A stretch of 64,000 nt of DNA. Origin: Lachancea mirantina (Eukaryota; Ascomycota; Saccharomycetes; Saccharomycetales; Saccharomycetaceae). Positions 1 through 9,253 of this stretch are shown here, piece by piece. Every line of letters begins with the position of its first letter. Position 1 is the first letter of the stretch. The DNA lies in the NCBI GenBank assembly GCA_900074745.1, contig LT598466.1, positions 806,001-870,000 of the forward strand, read 5' to 3'. The notes under the pieces are model-generated. The model worked only from the letters and a program-made list of their open reading frames with translations, did no database searches and was not told the DNA's origin. Made by a program: the position numbers and the translations under genes.

Positions 1-701
1 AGCAACCCTCTCTCTTTGGCCTTATATAGTTCCATTTTTGTTGCAATTAATTCTCAGGGGTCATTGATCTACCCCTTTTTAGGGGGCTAAGCGCTCGAAG
101 AAAAGCCGATAGACCGAAAATCGCTGGCGGCTAAAACGCTATGTGTATGGGTGTCTTTGGTTCGGACAAAGACGGAGATGGAGACGTAGCCGCGGATCAG
201 AGAAAAAATCAAGCCAAAGAATGTCACGCAGTTCCCCCAACTTCCCCAACAATTTCCCTAAAATAAAGGGGAAGCCGTTATTGCTTCGAGCGAGGATCGC
301 GCCTATTGGAAAAGGTATAAAAGGGGCTGCGAGATAGTCAGGGATTAAGTTCCCACCATTACATCTTCCGCAGCGTTCGAGTCTGCGATTTTTAGATAGA
401 TTTCAATAGGTTTCGAAAACTAGTTACGTATTAGTACATAATTGCTTGACATAGCGCTTGATTGAAAGTCCAAAGATTGAGAAGATTTGGTTTCGGTGGT
501 GTGTTTCTGCGAAGAGTTCTGTTTTAGGTTTTATCTCTACAGCAGCCTGCTTATCAGTATTCTGTTAAAGGTGCGATTCGTTTTCAGTGCTGGATGATTC
601 ATAGCGGGAAGCCAAAAGAGAAAGAAAAAAAAACCGCCAGATATCAAGAGCACGCTTTGAAGTGATATGTATCGGGGCCCTGGTGCACGCTAACGATCAT
701 T
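1..701 (+). promoter_or_regulatory. Upstream region of BUD16 with STRE elements, TATA box and long leader
   Basis: No gene is visible here. Five AGGGG/CCCCT stress-response-type elements lie at 56-60, 72-76, 81-85, 267-271 and 322-326. A strong TATA box (TATAAAAG) lies at 316-323. It is about 380 bp from the BUD16 ATG, far longer than a usual yeast leader. Two short upstream ORFs (594-665 and 667-693) sit in the putative leader. Either BUD16 has a long uORF-bearing leader or the TATA box drives an unrecognised noncoding transcript. Msn2/4-type control is inferred from motif content only. Confidence 0.45.
594..693 (+). promoter_or_regulatory. Two short uORFs just upstream of BUD16
   Basis: ATG at 594 opens a 23-codon frame that stops at 663-665. 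ATG at 667 opens an 8-codon frame that stops at 691-693, only 8 nt before the BUD16 ATG at 702. If transcription starts near the TATA box at 316, ribosomes would meet both before BUD16. There is no peptide conservation evidence. Confidence 0.35.
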
Positions 702-1619
702 ATGCCACGTCTCTTGGCCACTCAATCGCATGTTGTGCATGGTTATGTGGGGAACAAAGCGGCCACGTTCCCCTTGCAGTGTTTGGGTTGGGACGTTGAT
801 TGCGTGAACAGCGTGCAATTTTCAAACCATACCGGATATGGTGCGGACCTTATTTTCGGGTCTATCGCATCAGAAAAGGATCTAGAGTTGTTGTTGACAG
901 GTGTGTCTGATTTTGACGACTACGATGCTTTGCTTTCTGGGTATTTACCAACGGACGCAGCTGTTTCAACCATGGGCAGGTTTTATACGCAAATGAAGCA
1001 GAAAAATGCAAGTGTGATCTGGCTGCTAGACCCTGTAATGGGCGACGACGGCCAACTCTACGTCAACGAGAACGTGGTGCCCATTTACAGAGCTCTTGTT
1101 TCTTCTTCGCTCGTGGATGTGATGACACCGAACCATTTTGAGCTTGAGTTACTATACGGGTCCAATATCAGCAACAAAAATGAGTTGAAAAGTGCTTTGG
1201 CGCATTTCCACAAAACGGTACCCGCAATAGTCGTGACCTCGTGTTCGCGCGACCTTTTCGAAGATGGTTCACATATATACTGTGTCGCGTCTCTGCGAGG
1301 CACTCGCCCTGTCGTTTTTAGGATACCGGTGATAGATTCATATTTTACAGGTGTGGGTGATATGTTCTCTGCACTTTTGCTCGATAGACTTTACCGCATG
1401 TTCGAGGCTGGTCGTCGAACGTTTGCGGAAGAGGTCAATCATGTTTTGAACGTTTTGCATAACGTACTAGAACTGACATTAAAGCACTCACCTAAAAATG
1501 TCAAGGCAGTAATGGGTCAGCCCAAAGAGATGAAACAAATGGAGTTGCGCACAATTGAAAGCCGAGACCTTTACGACCGTAAATCTTCTGCCCATAATTT
1601 CATTTATAAACCTTTATAG
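702..1619 (+). CDS. BUD16: Pyridoxal kinase (Bud16-type)
   Basis: 305 aa, cytosolic ribokinase-superfamily enzyme that phosphorylates pyridoxal, pyridoxamine and pyridoxine with ATP to make the PLP cofactor. The N terminus carries the substrate-binding stretch SHVVHGYVGNKA (about residues 9-20). DPVMGDDGQLY lies near residue 110 and TPNHFELELL near 142. The C-terminal GVGDMFSALLL near 217 is the anion-hole/catalytic-Asp motif of PfkB-like kinases. The ATG at 702 matches the expected family start. In S. cerevisiae BUD16 is YEL029C and is not next to HTD2, so this junction is specific to this lineage or ancestral. The 5' leader may be long and contain uORFs. Confidence 0.93.
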   Translation: MPRLLATQSHVVHGYVGNKAATFPLQCLGWDVDCVNSVQFSNHTGYGADLIFGSIASEKDLELLLTGVSDFDDYDALLSGYLPTDAAVSTMGRFYTQMKQKNASVIWLLDPVMGDDGQLYVNENVVPIYRALVSSSLVDVMTPNHFELELLYGSNISNKNELKSALAHFHKTVPAIVVTSCSRDLFEDGSHIYCVASLRGTRPVVFRIPVIDSYFTGVGDMFSALLLDRLYRMFEAGRRTFAEEVNHVLNVLHNVLELTLKHSPKNVKAVMGQPKEMKQMELRTIESRDLYDRKSSAHNFIYKPL

Positions 1620-2239
1620 AGGGCATCGCAACTGATGGGGTTCACTGAGATATCTCAGAGGAAGTTAGACAAACTGGGAAGCACATATACAATCGGCGCA
1701 GATTGGAATGTAAGACTGTCGATGAAAATTCTTTTGGCACAAAGAAGAATGTAACCTTTAGTTCCGGTCAAGGATGCTGAATGTTAAACAATGTTAGAAA
1801 ATCATAAACGTTCACCTCATGGTAGCTAAACTCCAAGATAAATAAGATATCAGATCGAAATACGTGATCCTGGGTCATTAAAGGTAGAGGTGAAGTCCTT
1901 CAGATCAATGCAAATATGGTAAAACTATATAAAGTCCACTAAGAAAGCCGTTGCGGTGAATCTCGCCAACTGAACTCTTTTAATCCTTGGAAAGATAGGC
2001 CAATAATCGACATATTTTAGAATCAAAGGACTTCTTTTAGAGTTTGTCCTTCAGCTATACAAGGTTGTACCTTGACGCATTACGTTGACAAGTTCACAAA
2101 AAAAGAACAATTCTACAAACCCATCTGGCCGGTGTTCGACTCTGCACATTCTGGTGCGCTTGATTAAGAGTTTTTATCAAGATTGACCTATAGGACTCGA
2201 TTCGTAGTTTGTCTTTTCAACTAGGGAATCGCTCATGAG
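1620..2239. other. Intergenic region, BUD16 3' flank and HTD2 promoter
   Basis: 620 bp without a supported gene. A TATA-like stretch (CTATATAAAG) lies near 1925-1934, about 310 bp before the HTD2 ATG. I see no tRNA, repeat or conserved ORF. Confidence 0.6.
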
Positions 2240-3082
2240 ATGACGCACAACCTATCATCGAAATGCTGGTCCTTTCGAGACGTCGTCACCGCCGCACCAC
2301 TTTTGAAATTGGATAAACTTCTGCAATCAAAGATCCCTCAGATCAACAATCGCGCTGCTGGCAAAATCTTACTTGGCGATCATTTTCTTTACTTCAATCC
2401 AGCATCTGTTTCGCTGAGTCCCGACGGGTACTTCTCACAGATCACGCCTCAGAACTTGCTTAACGACGATATATCCTTCAGACGAAGACTGTGGGCATTT
2501 GGGTCGTTGAAGTCCTATGAGCCGTTGGCTTGGAATCGTCAATACGAATGTTTCGAGACGATCCAGTACGTTAAGAAGATCAGAGGCGATTATTTCGTTA
2601 AAATGCTGAGAACGATCAGCAATGTCGATACACAGAACCTGGTCTTGACTGAAGAACGGGCTTTAATTTATACAAACAGCAAACCACAATTGCCCAAACT
2701 CAATGGGACGCAGCCTCCCAATTTGAACCACCAGCGCTGTACCTTTACTTTCCGAGACTTGGACGTCGTGAGATACAGCGCTTTGACGTTCAATCCACAT
2801 CGAATTCACTGGGATAGAGACTACTGTCTTAACCAAGAGGGCTACAAAAACCTAATTGTTCAGGGTCCGTTACTGCTTCAGACTCTTTTGCGAGTGCTGC
2901 AATTGCAAATGCGTTTTGAGATCTGCAGCGTCAAATACAAAAATTCAAATTATGTCTACGTGGACCAGGAAGTCGCCGTAATGGTTGGAGAACCAGACGC
3001 ACAAGGACAGTGCGGTGCGATCCTATGTGATGCCCAGAATCCATCGGTTCATTTCCTAAATGCCACTATACTCCTACGCTAA
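2240..3082 (+). CDS. HTD2: Mitochondrial 3-hydroxyacyl-thioester dehydratase
   Basis: 280 aa, the same length as the S. cerevisiae protein. It catalyses the dehydratase step of mitochondrial type II fatty acid synthesis (3-hydroxyacyl-ACP to trans-2-enoyl-ACP), the pathway that feeds lipoic acid synthesis. The C-terminal hot-dog fold carries the R-hydratase-type segment FNPHRIHWDRDYC near residue 184, with the expected Asp/His region, and GYKNLIVQGPLLLQTLL follows. The basic, Ser-rich N terminus fits import. The gene is convergent with IPK1, and the two stop codons interlock: bases 3080-3081 belong to both. Confidence 0.9.
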   Translation: MTHNLSSKCWSFRDVVTAAPLLKLDKLLQSKIPQINNRAAGKILLGDHFLYFNPASVSLSPDGYFSQITPQNLLNDDISFRRRLWAFGSLKSYEPLAWNRQYECFETIQYVKKIRGDYFVKMLRTISNVDTQNLVLTEERALIYTNSKPQLPKLNGTQPPNLNHQRCTFTFRDLDVVRYSALTFNPHRIHWDRDYCLNQEGYKNLIVQGPLLLQTLLRVLQLQMRFEICSVKYKNSNYVYVDQEVAVMVGEPDAQGQCGAILCDAQNPSVHFLNATILLR

Positions 3083-3951
3083 TGGTATACTTTGTCGTGA
3101 TAATTGTTGACTTTATCAAACTCACCAACCCAATGGCTCCATTTCTCGCTAGGTTTCAAATCCACATCGATTAATTTCGCTTCAATTTGACTCCCACCTC
3201 CAGAGACTGGCCTTGTCCAAAAAACAAAGCATGAAACGTCTCTCAAAGTCATTAGCGTCTGCAAACTTGACGTAACAGCGTCCTGACTTGTGACAGAGCT
3301 TAACAAAGGTGCTTGCAGGGCCATTGCCCGTTGGGCGCAATACAACTGTTGCAACACATTATCCGGTTTCTCCAAAACGTCCTTGATGTCAGACAAAAAT
3401 TGTTGCGGCAGTATCGTCTCAGCCCCTTGAAATATTCTTTTGAGTGTCCCAGAGTCTTTTAAGAGCATACCAAAACAGTAAGAAATGCGTCTATTTCTAA
3501 GTCTGTTGTGCGTACAATTTCGGCAATATGCCGTGCTTTGGTAAAGCCATTTGGGCTTAAATTCCCAAATTACTTGCACATCGCCATTGACATGAACTTT
3601 ACTGAAATGATCGAGCTCAGTGGTCTTACAAGAAGATGGAATCAAATTGGGAAGTTCAAAAGCCAATACTCGTTCTTCGTCCGATTTTATGTCCAAAAAC
3701 TCCAAAATTCTTCGTACTCTAAAGCTTTCAATTAGACAAAGTTTAGCGGGAATCAAATGCTCCTGAAGAATAGGCCAAAGCGTCTCTCTTATGTATTCAA
3801 GGTTTTTGGCAGAATACTCGTTATTTTCACGCAAACTTCGGTATCTTCTACAAATCCTGTAAAGCTGGATCGAACTATCCAAACTGACAAGAACGTTGGC
3901 ATTTCCTCGATGAATGATGCTACAATTGGTCTGTTTCTCTAGTGAAGACAT
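3079..3951 (-). CDS. IPK1: Inositol-pentakisphosphate 2-kinase
   Basis: 290 aa, near the S. cerevisiae length. It converts Ins(1,3,4,5,6)P5 to InsP6 (phytate), in the nucleus in yeast, with a role in mRNA export. EFKPKW at residues 130-135 is the conserved kinase signature. The following Cys/His segment CRNCTHNRLRNR (about 143-154) is the zinc-binding region of this family. The N-terminal HRGNANVLVSLD (14-25) fits the nucleotide-binding loop (G-x-A-N-x-V). It belongs to the YDR315C series inserted between HTD2 and DYS1. Confidence 0.92.
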   Translation of the reverse strand: MSSLEKQTNCSIIHRGNANVLVSLDSSIQLYRICRRYRSLRENNEYSAKNLEYIRETLWPILQEHLIPAKLCLIESFRVRRILEFLDIKSDEERVLAFELPNLIPSSCKTTELDHFSKVHVNGDVQVIWEFKPKWLYQSTAYCRNCTHNRLRNRRISYCFGMLLKDSGTLKRIFQGAETILPQQFLSDIKDVLEKPDNVLQQLYCAQRAMALQAPLLSSVTSQDAVTSSLQTLMTLRDVSCFVFWTRPVSGGGSQIEAKLIDVDLKPSEKWSHWVGEFDKVNNYHDKVYH

Positions 3952-4084
3952 AGCTGATCGATGACTCTTAAAGGTGATAGCCTGAGAAATTGAAAAAATT
4001 TTAGATTCTTGAAATTGAAAAATGACATCGCCAGTTCATCAACCTCGACAAACTCCGAAGATTAGTCAAAAGATCTCTTAAGAA

Positions 4085-5242
4085 ATGTCGAAATCAAATC
4101 AAAATCTGCCCAGTTCATTAAATGATGCTGTGCTAAAAGCCTCGGAAGCGGTGCCTGAAGATTACACCAAAATTGAAGGAATTGATTATACGAAACCAGA
4201 AGCGACTGATATGAGGGCTTCCGATTTGATTGGAGCTATGAAGAATATGGGATTTCAGGCTAGTAATGTAGGTCGTGGTTGTGAAATTATTGATAAAATG
4301 AGATCATGGCGTGGGAAACATATTGACGAATTGGAAGAACACCAGCGCAAGGGCTCATTTGACGATGATGGATACCAGAAAACCACGATTTTTATGGGTT
4401 ACACTTCTAATTTGATAAGTTCGGGGCTTCGTGAAACTTTGAGATACTTAGTTCAGCATAAAATGGTTAGTGCCATTGTGGCCACTGCAGGTGGTATTGA
4501 AGAAGATCTTATCAAATGTTTAGCTCCAACGTACTTGGGTGATTTTGCATTGAAAGGTGGCCCGCTACGTGAGAAAGGCTTAAACCGTATTGGGAACTTG
4601 CTAGTACCCAATGACAACTATTGTAAGTTCGAAGAGTGGATCGTACCAATTTTGGACAAAATGTTGGAAGAACAGGAAAAATACGTTTCTGAACAAGGTA
4701 GCAGCTGTTTTGATGCTAATTCGGAAGTGGATTCTCCCATGTGGACTCCATCCAAGCTCATTGATCGCCTGGGTAAAGAGATCAACGATGAGTCTTCAGT
4801 GCTTTATTGGGCTCACAAAAACCAAATTCCAATTTTCTGTCCTGCCATTACAGACGGATCCATTGGTGACATGTTGTTTTTCCACACTTTTAAATCGTCT
4901 CCCAAGCAACTCAGATTGGATATCGTATCGGATATCCGCAAAATAAACAGTCTTTCCATGGAAGCATCTCGGGCAGGTATGATATTGCTGGGTGGAGGTC
5001 TTATCAAGCACCATATTGCTAACGCCTGTTTGATGAGAAATGGAGCCGATTATGCGGTTTACATCAACACAGGTCAAGAATTTGACGGGTCAGATGCGGG
5101 TGCTAGACCCGACGAAGCCGTTTCATGGGGAAAAATTAAAGCCGAAGCAGAATCTGTCAAGATTTACGTCGATGCTACTGTGGTTTTCCCACTGATGGTA
5201 GCTGCTACGTTTGCGAGCGGAAAAGTTGCAACAAAGATTTAG
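4085..5242 (+). CDS. DYS1: Deoxyhypusine synthase
   Basis: 385 aa. This NAD-dependent enzyme transfers the aminobutyl group of spermidine to one lysine of eIF5A, the first step of hypusine formation. The protein is colinear with the family throughout. The signature [18 protein letters not shown] precedes SWGKIK, whose lysine is residue 350, the catalytic Lys position that forms the enzyme-imine intermediate. The NAD-binding Gly/Ser segments ([23 protein letters not shown]) are present. It is convergent with PCL5, 131 bp apart. Confidence 0.96.
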   Translation: MSKSNQNLPSSLNDAVLKASEAVPEDYTKIEGIDYTKPEATDMRASDLIGAMKNMGFQASNVGRGCEIIDKMRSWRGKHIDELEEHQRKGSFDDDGYQKTTIFMGYTSNLISSGLRETLRYLVQHKMVSAIVATAGGIEEDLIKCLAPTYLGDFALKGGPLREKGLNRIGNLLVPNDNYCKFEEWIVPILDKMLEEQEKYVSEQGSSCFDANSEVDSPMWTPSKLIDRLGKEINDESSVLYWAHKNQIPIFCPAITDGSIGDMLFFHTFKSSPKQLRLDIVSDIRKINSLSMEASRAGMILLGGGLIKHHIANACLMRNGADYAVYINTGQEFDGSDAGARPDEAVSWGKIKAEAESVKIYVDATVVFPLMVAATFASGKVATKI

Positions 5243-5373
5243 GTTTAAATACATTTTTATAGATAGCAATACCAGCATACAACACCAAAACTCTGAATAC
5301 TTTATCATTAGACCGTGGATATCCTGCAATCCACAAGTCTCCGGGAAGTAAACTACATAGATAAAATAACCAT

Positions 5374-6060
5374 TCAATGCACAACAGCGGAGGCAAGCCT
5401 CTTGGCGGGCATCCATGCATCCTCACATTCATCAACTTCGTCTCTTAATCTCTTGTTAGAGGCCGGGGTCACTTTGCCGAAATGTAGCACGGTATTTTGC
5501 CACTCTAGTAGTGCTTCACCTGTCACGAAAAGTTCATATTCGAGCTTGTTCAAACACCATCTCTCCATAGAGGAAATATCACGAGATGGCAATCCACTGA
5601 CGCAATGCCATGTTTCCATGGAGAAACTTCGATCATTTAGATACTTATGGGCCAAAATAAGGCACGATAGAAAAATGCGCCTGGAACAACGTGAAAATTC
5701 CGGTAGGTCAACGACACTGTGCAACTTTGAGCTGTAAAGCTTGTGGAAGTAGAATGTTGCCAAGATAGTCACCGCTTTGGAGCACCTAGATCGTTTCAAA
5801 ACTGTCGTTAGAAAGGCAGCCACATGCTGTTTGGAGTTATTAATCTTGTGATTCGAGAAATTCGAGGTTAAAGCTGAAAGTAGTGTGGCAATGACGCTCA
5901 CAAGCTTTTGTTGTTCGACAGAAGGTGAATATACTGGTGACCTTTTTGGTCTTGAAACTCCAAGTGCATCTGACTGAGGCGTCGATGGAGTATGCAAATG
6001 GAAATTGTTGTTGACCAACTCCGTCACACGAATTTTTTCAACGGGCGTGACCTGGGACAT
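5374..6060 (-). CDS. PCL5: Pho85 cyclin Pcl5
   Basis: 228 aa, S. cerevisiae length. This cyclin directs the Pho85 kinase to phosphorylate Gcn4 and so triggers its degradation. The Pcl1/2-type cyclin box covers about residues 45-175, with characteristic FLTTVLKRSR and ILAHKYLNDRSFSMETW segments. A short tail rich in basic residues follows. Its promoter (to the right) carries multiple Gcn4-type sites, which fits the known Gcn4-Pcl5 negative feedback. The PCL5-TRM5-RRP4 trio is inverted as a block relative to S. cerevisiae. Confidence 0.9.
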   Translation of the reverse strand: MSQVTPVEKIRVTELVNNNFHLHTPSTPQSDALGVSRPKRSPVYSPSVEQQKLVSVIATLLSALTSNFSNHKINNSKQHVAAFLTTVLKRSRCSKAVTILATFYFHKLYSSKLHSVVDLPEFSRCSRRIFLSCLILAHKYLNDRSFSMETWHCVSGLPSRDISSMERWCLNKLEYELFVTGEALLEWQNTVLHFGKVTPASNKRLRDEVDECEDAWMPAKRLASAVVH

Positions 6061-7210
6061 GACACTTAGATGCAGTAGCGTCGTTTACAGGAACACAGTC
6101 GAACGATGCAATACCCAAATATTCAGGAACTTGACACCTCAACTTTACAAAGCGTCTGTGACACTCTTCTTTCACACCACGGGAGGCGATTAGAAGCGGA
6201 CAGACATTTTTCCAATGCCAAAGACCCACTGAATAGAAAACCTTACAATTTTTGACTCCAAAAAGTCAAATTAACCAAACAAAAAATGCGCAGAACCCGC
6301 AGGTGGCTTGAATGAGTGTCTGAGTTCCAGTGATCTGGAATCCTCAAATAACCAATTGTGAGTCACTTCAGTCAAAAGTTCGGTAAACCACTCAAAAATC
6401 ACCAAACACGCAACCCAAGCTTCTAACGTCAAATCCGAAGTCTAACCAAGTAAACCCTCCCAATTTCTTAAACTTTCCAGAGTCCCAAAAGTTCCGAAGA
6501 ATTTCCAAAAACTTCTCAGAAGTTTAAATGTTCCCAAAACTTCCCGAACTTCCCAGGCTTTTCAATTTTAGAACCAAAAAAAATTCGTCTGGATTTAACG
6601 GAACACCTCTAGGTCCCTAACCAGTGGCAAAATTTAAACCCCCGAATTACTAACCTTTCTATGCCGCAACCATGGCATTATTATATCTCTGACTTTTCAT
6701 GCCACACGCATGGATGGGTCTTGGTGAAAAACTTAAAGATGAGTCAATAAGTCGAATGAGTCGCCGCCCTCGGAATTCATCTGCGAAAAAAAATAAAAGA
6801 CCGCGCCGCTTAATTTGAAAACCGAGGGCATACAAGCTAGGTAACAGTTGAAATGAGTCGAGATAAGTCTGACTCAAAAGGCTGCAAAGGGGCTTCAGTA
6901 GTCACGCTTCTGAGCAATCTCTGGGATTGGCCTAGATGTGTAGAATCACGTGATAAGTTGTAAGCTGGGTCTCGTGATGAGCTCTGTGTTGTTTCTTTTC
7001 TTGTCAGCGAGTGAGTCGTGAATGAGTCGTGTATGAGTTGTGATTAGGCCGTGAGTGAGTAAGCGGTGTAGTGGAGCGTGATGGTGCAGTGGTGGTGGCC
7101 GGGCTGGGTTGATCACACGTCTTCAGGTTTCTTGTTCGTGATTTTGTAGGCGTTGGTTCGTAGTCGCACTGCGACGGAAGCGTTTATGCGAGCAGGAAAG
7201 TCATCAGGGT
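6061..7210 (-). promoter_or_regulatory. PCL5 promoter with a cluster of Gcn4-type sites
   Basis: A 1.15-kb gap between TRM5 (3' end) and PCL5 (5' end), so it serves mainly PCL5. TGASTC cores occur at 6253, 6359 (within the perfect 9-bp RTGASTCAY match GTGAGTCAC), 6740 (TGAGTCA), 6757, 6854, 6870 (TGACTCA), 7012 and 7023. The last two are part of a short tandem array of the 11-mer GAGTCGTGNAT (about 7013-7045). A CACGTG lies near 6952. The 6470-6560 stretch is pyrimidine-rich with repeated CTTCC. No gene is supported. Confidence 0.7.
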
Positions 7211-8725
7211 CTAAGCAAAAGCCAGAGTGCGAGGCAGTTGAAAGCTGACGCAGAACATGGGTTTTGTAGGTGCGACTTTTCTCACGAGATGGAATTGCAG
7301 CGCTTCAAAGGGTAAAACATTTTTATCAGTTTGCATAATTTCCAAAATTCTTGCGTGTACACGTCTGTGGAGTTCCTGCATCGAGGGTTCTGGCGTCTCG
7401 TCGTGCTCGAATTTTTCGAAACAATGGCAGTGGATCCAGGGAAGTTGTAGGTCCGGTATGGCTTGCAATTTGGCGGCCACTTGTGGATCGCGCGAGTAAA
7501 GTCCGCAAAATTCGTTCAAAAACGTCAACGCACTGTCAGGAAGGTTCATCACATAATGGTGGAGGAAAAGTGGAATCGTGACCGAGCGCGACGGCGTGCG
7601 CAATGTTTCGCCTGTCGCGCGATCTTTGTATTTTTTCCCACCCGGTATCGTGATTTTAGCCTCCGGGTGTGCTGCACGCAGCGTATTCAACAGCCCAGGG
7701 CTGTTCCGTATGAATTCGCGTCCGTCTTGATTGTAAGATGAAACGAAGTTGGCCACTTTGTTGTCGGAAATGTTCACGTTCAAGAACCTGTAACTTTCCG
7801 GATTCAGGTCGTTGGCTAGCACAATGACACCTTTCTTTCCGGCAGGAACCGCAAAGGGACCCACGCCTGCGAAAACGTCTCCGACACATTCTCCGGGCTT
7901 GAATTTTTGAATCAAGCGGTCGTGTTCCGTGTGCAATCTCGAGTTCCAGTAAACTTTACTGAAATCGAATTTGAAGCTACACCCTGATTCACGCTGTTCT
8001 ACGACCAAATTGGGTTTCCCCGCCAGAACCTGCATCTGGAAAGTACGAAACTTACTTGAAATCGTATCCGTTTTGTCCACCACAGTCTCTATCTTGCTAT
8101 TTTTGTCCAGCAGTACTTGTCCGATCAATTCTCCGAACGGTTTGAACTCAGACCTCAAGTTAATGTGAGCTACGTGGCCAGTCGCAGTAAAACCAGAGGG
8201 GATTTCATCAAGAAACTGTTCGGGCAAAATTGCACGGAAAATCTCTTCTGCTTTCCAGAAATTGTAGTCCAGAACGTACTGGTAAGGCGCGCAAGCAGCT
8301 TGATGTTCTTCCAAAAACGCAAACGCGTCCGACGAAACTTGTTGTTTCACTTGTCCTACAGCGGTAATTGACTCCTTCAACAGTACTCCCTTCTTGATAT
8401 GATTATCGTTATTGGCAGTGTTAGCCTTTTTCAGTGGTGGACCCTGTGCATTCGGATCTGACTCGAATTTGACTACCCGCGAAATGCGAGGTATTTTCAG
8501 AATCTCGTCGTTGAATTTGTTGCAAAACACACTTATATCTTGAGGATCAGGGAACTGCACCACGACAAGCGGAATTTTCGTAACAAAAAACGACCGATCT
8601 AGTTTGGTCATCGATCTATCAACCGGTGGTTGATACTTGAAAATCTTTTTCTGATCCGCGGAAAAAGTGGAAGTCATTCTTGACAAAAAGGTAATTGGTT
8701 GTCGACGAAAAGTCACACTTAGCAT
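7211..8725 (-). CDS. TRM5: tRNA (guanine37-N1)-methyltransferase
   Basis: 504 aa (S. cerevisiae 499). It makes m1G37, and the precursor of wybutosine, next to the anticodon using SAM. The D2 domain has GHVAHINLR near residue 185. The SAM-binding core GDVFAGVGPFAVPAGKKG starts near 280 and is followed by NDLNPESY. The catalytic HYVMNLPDSA motif is near 390. The conserved C terminus HLVRKVAPTKPMFCVSF is present. The first ATG (8725) begins a basic, hydroxylated presequence-like segment; a second in-frame ATG at 8677 (Met17) starts just before the conserved body. This arrangement suits the known dual mitochondrial and cytosolic/nuclear targeting. Confidence 0.95.
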   Translation of the reverse strand: MLSVTFRRQPITFLSRMTSTFSADQKKIFKYQPPVDRSMTKLDRSFFVTKIPLVVVQFPDPQDISVFCNKFNDEILKIPRISRVVKFESDPNAQGPPLKKANTANNDNHIKKGVLLKESITAVGQVKQQVSSDAFAFLEEHQAACAPYQYVLDYNFWKAEEIFRAILPEQFLDEIPSGFTATGHVAHINLRSEFKPFGELIGQVLLDKNSKIETVVDKTDTISSKFRTFQMQVLAGKPNLVVEQRESGCSFKFDFSKVYWNSRLHTEHDRLIQKFKPGECVGDVFAGVGPFAVPAGKKGVIVLANDLNPESYRFLNVNISDNKVANFVSSYNQDGREFIRNSPGLLNTLRAAHPEAKITIPGGKKYKDRATGETLRTPSRSVTIPLFLHHYVMNLPDSALTFLNEFCGLYSRDPQVAAKLQAIPDLQLPWIHCHCFEKFEHDETPEPSMQELHRRVHARILEIMQTDKNVLPFEALQFHLVRKVAPTKPMFCVSFQLPRTLAFA

Positions 8726-9253
8726 CTGTCAACCTGGTCCTGGCAAGCTCATCGGCGCCCAAGTTTTCTCTGTTTAGAAAATTTTGACCCTTCGTTCCAA
8801 ATGCTATCAACACTTTTCAGCCTGATTGAAGTTCAAGAGGGATAACATTGAGCCAAAAAGCAAGAGATTTCCAGTATTGAGTCGGCATACTTACACTTGA
8901 GCGTCAAGCCTGCAAATCGGTGTTCAATGGCCAAGACACAGGCTCGAAAACGGTACCCAAATCGAATTTCCAGACGTATTATACACTATTAACCTAAGGA
9001 AAACGGCAAGCTCCATGAAAAGACTCTAGGAGTAAGACGGGAATACTGCGATTAGAGTGGACATGTTGGGGCTCTGTGCAGATTCACGACAAGTCCTATT
9101 AATGGCCAATTTCCTTGGCCGGTCTCCATTCCGTATAATATGACTGAAAAATTTCGATAATTGACATTATGGAATAGGACCTTGACTGACATGCGATGAC
9201 CCGGTAAAGAGTTAAATTTGGGTACTTTGGATACCATCAAATCAGGAATTACG
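8726..9253. promoter_or_regulatory. Divergent TRM5/RRP4 promoter with RRPE and PAC elements
   Basis: An RRPE-like element (TGAAAAATTT) lies at 9145-9154 and a PAC-like element (GCGATGAC; consensus core GATGA) at 9193-9200, both upstream of the RRP4 ATG at 9254. This pair is typical of ribosome-biogenesis genes, which fits RRP4 better than TRM5. No other gene is visible. Confidence 0.6.
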
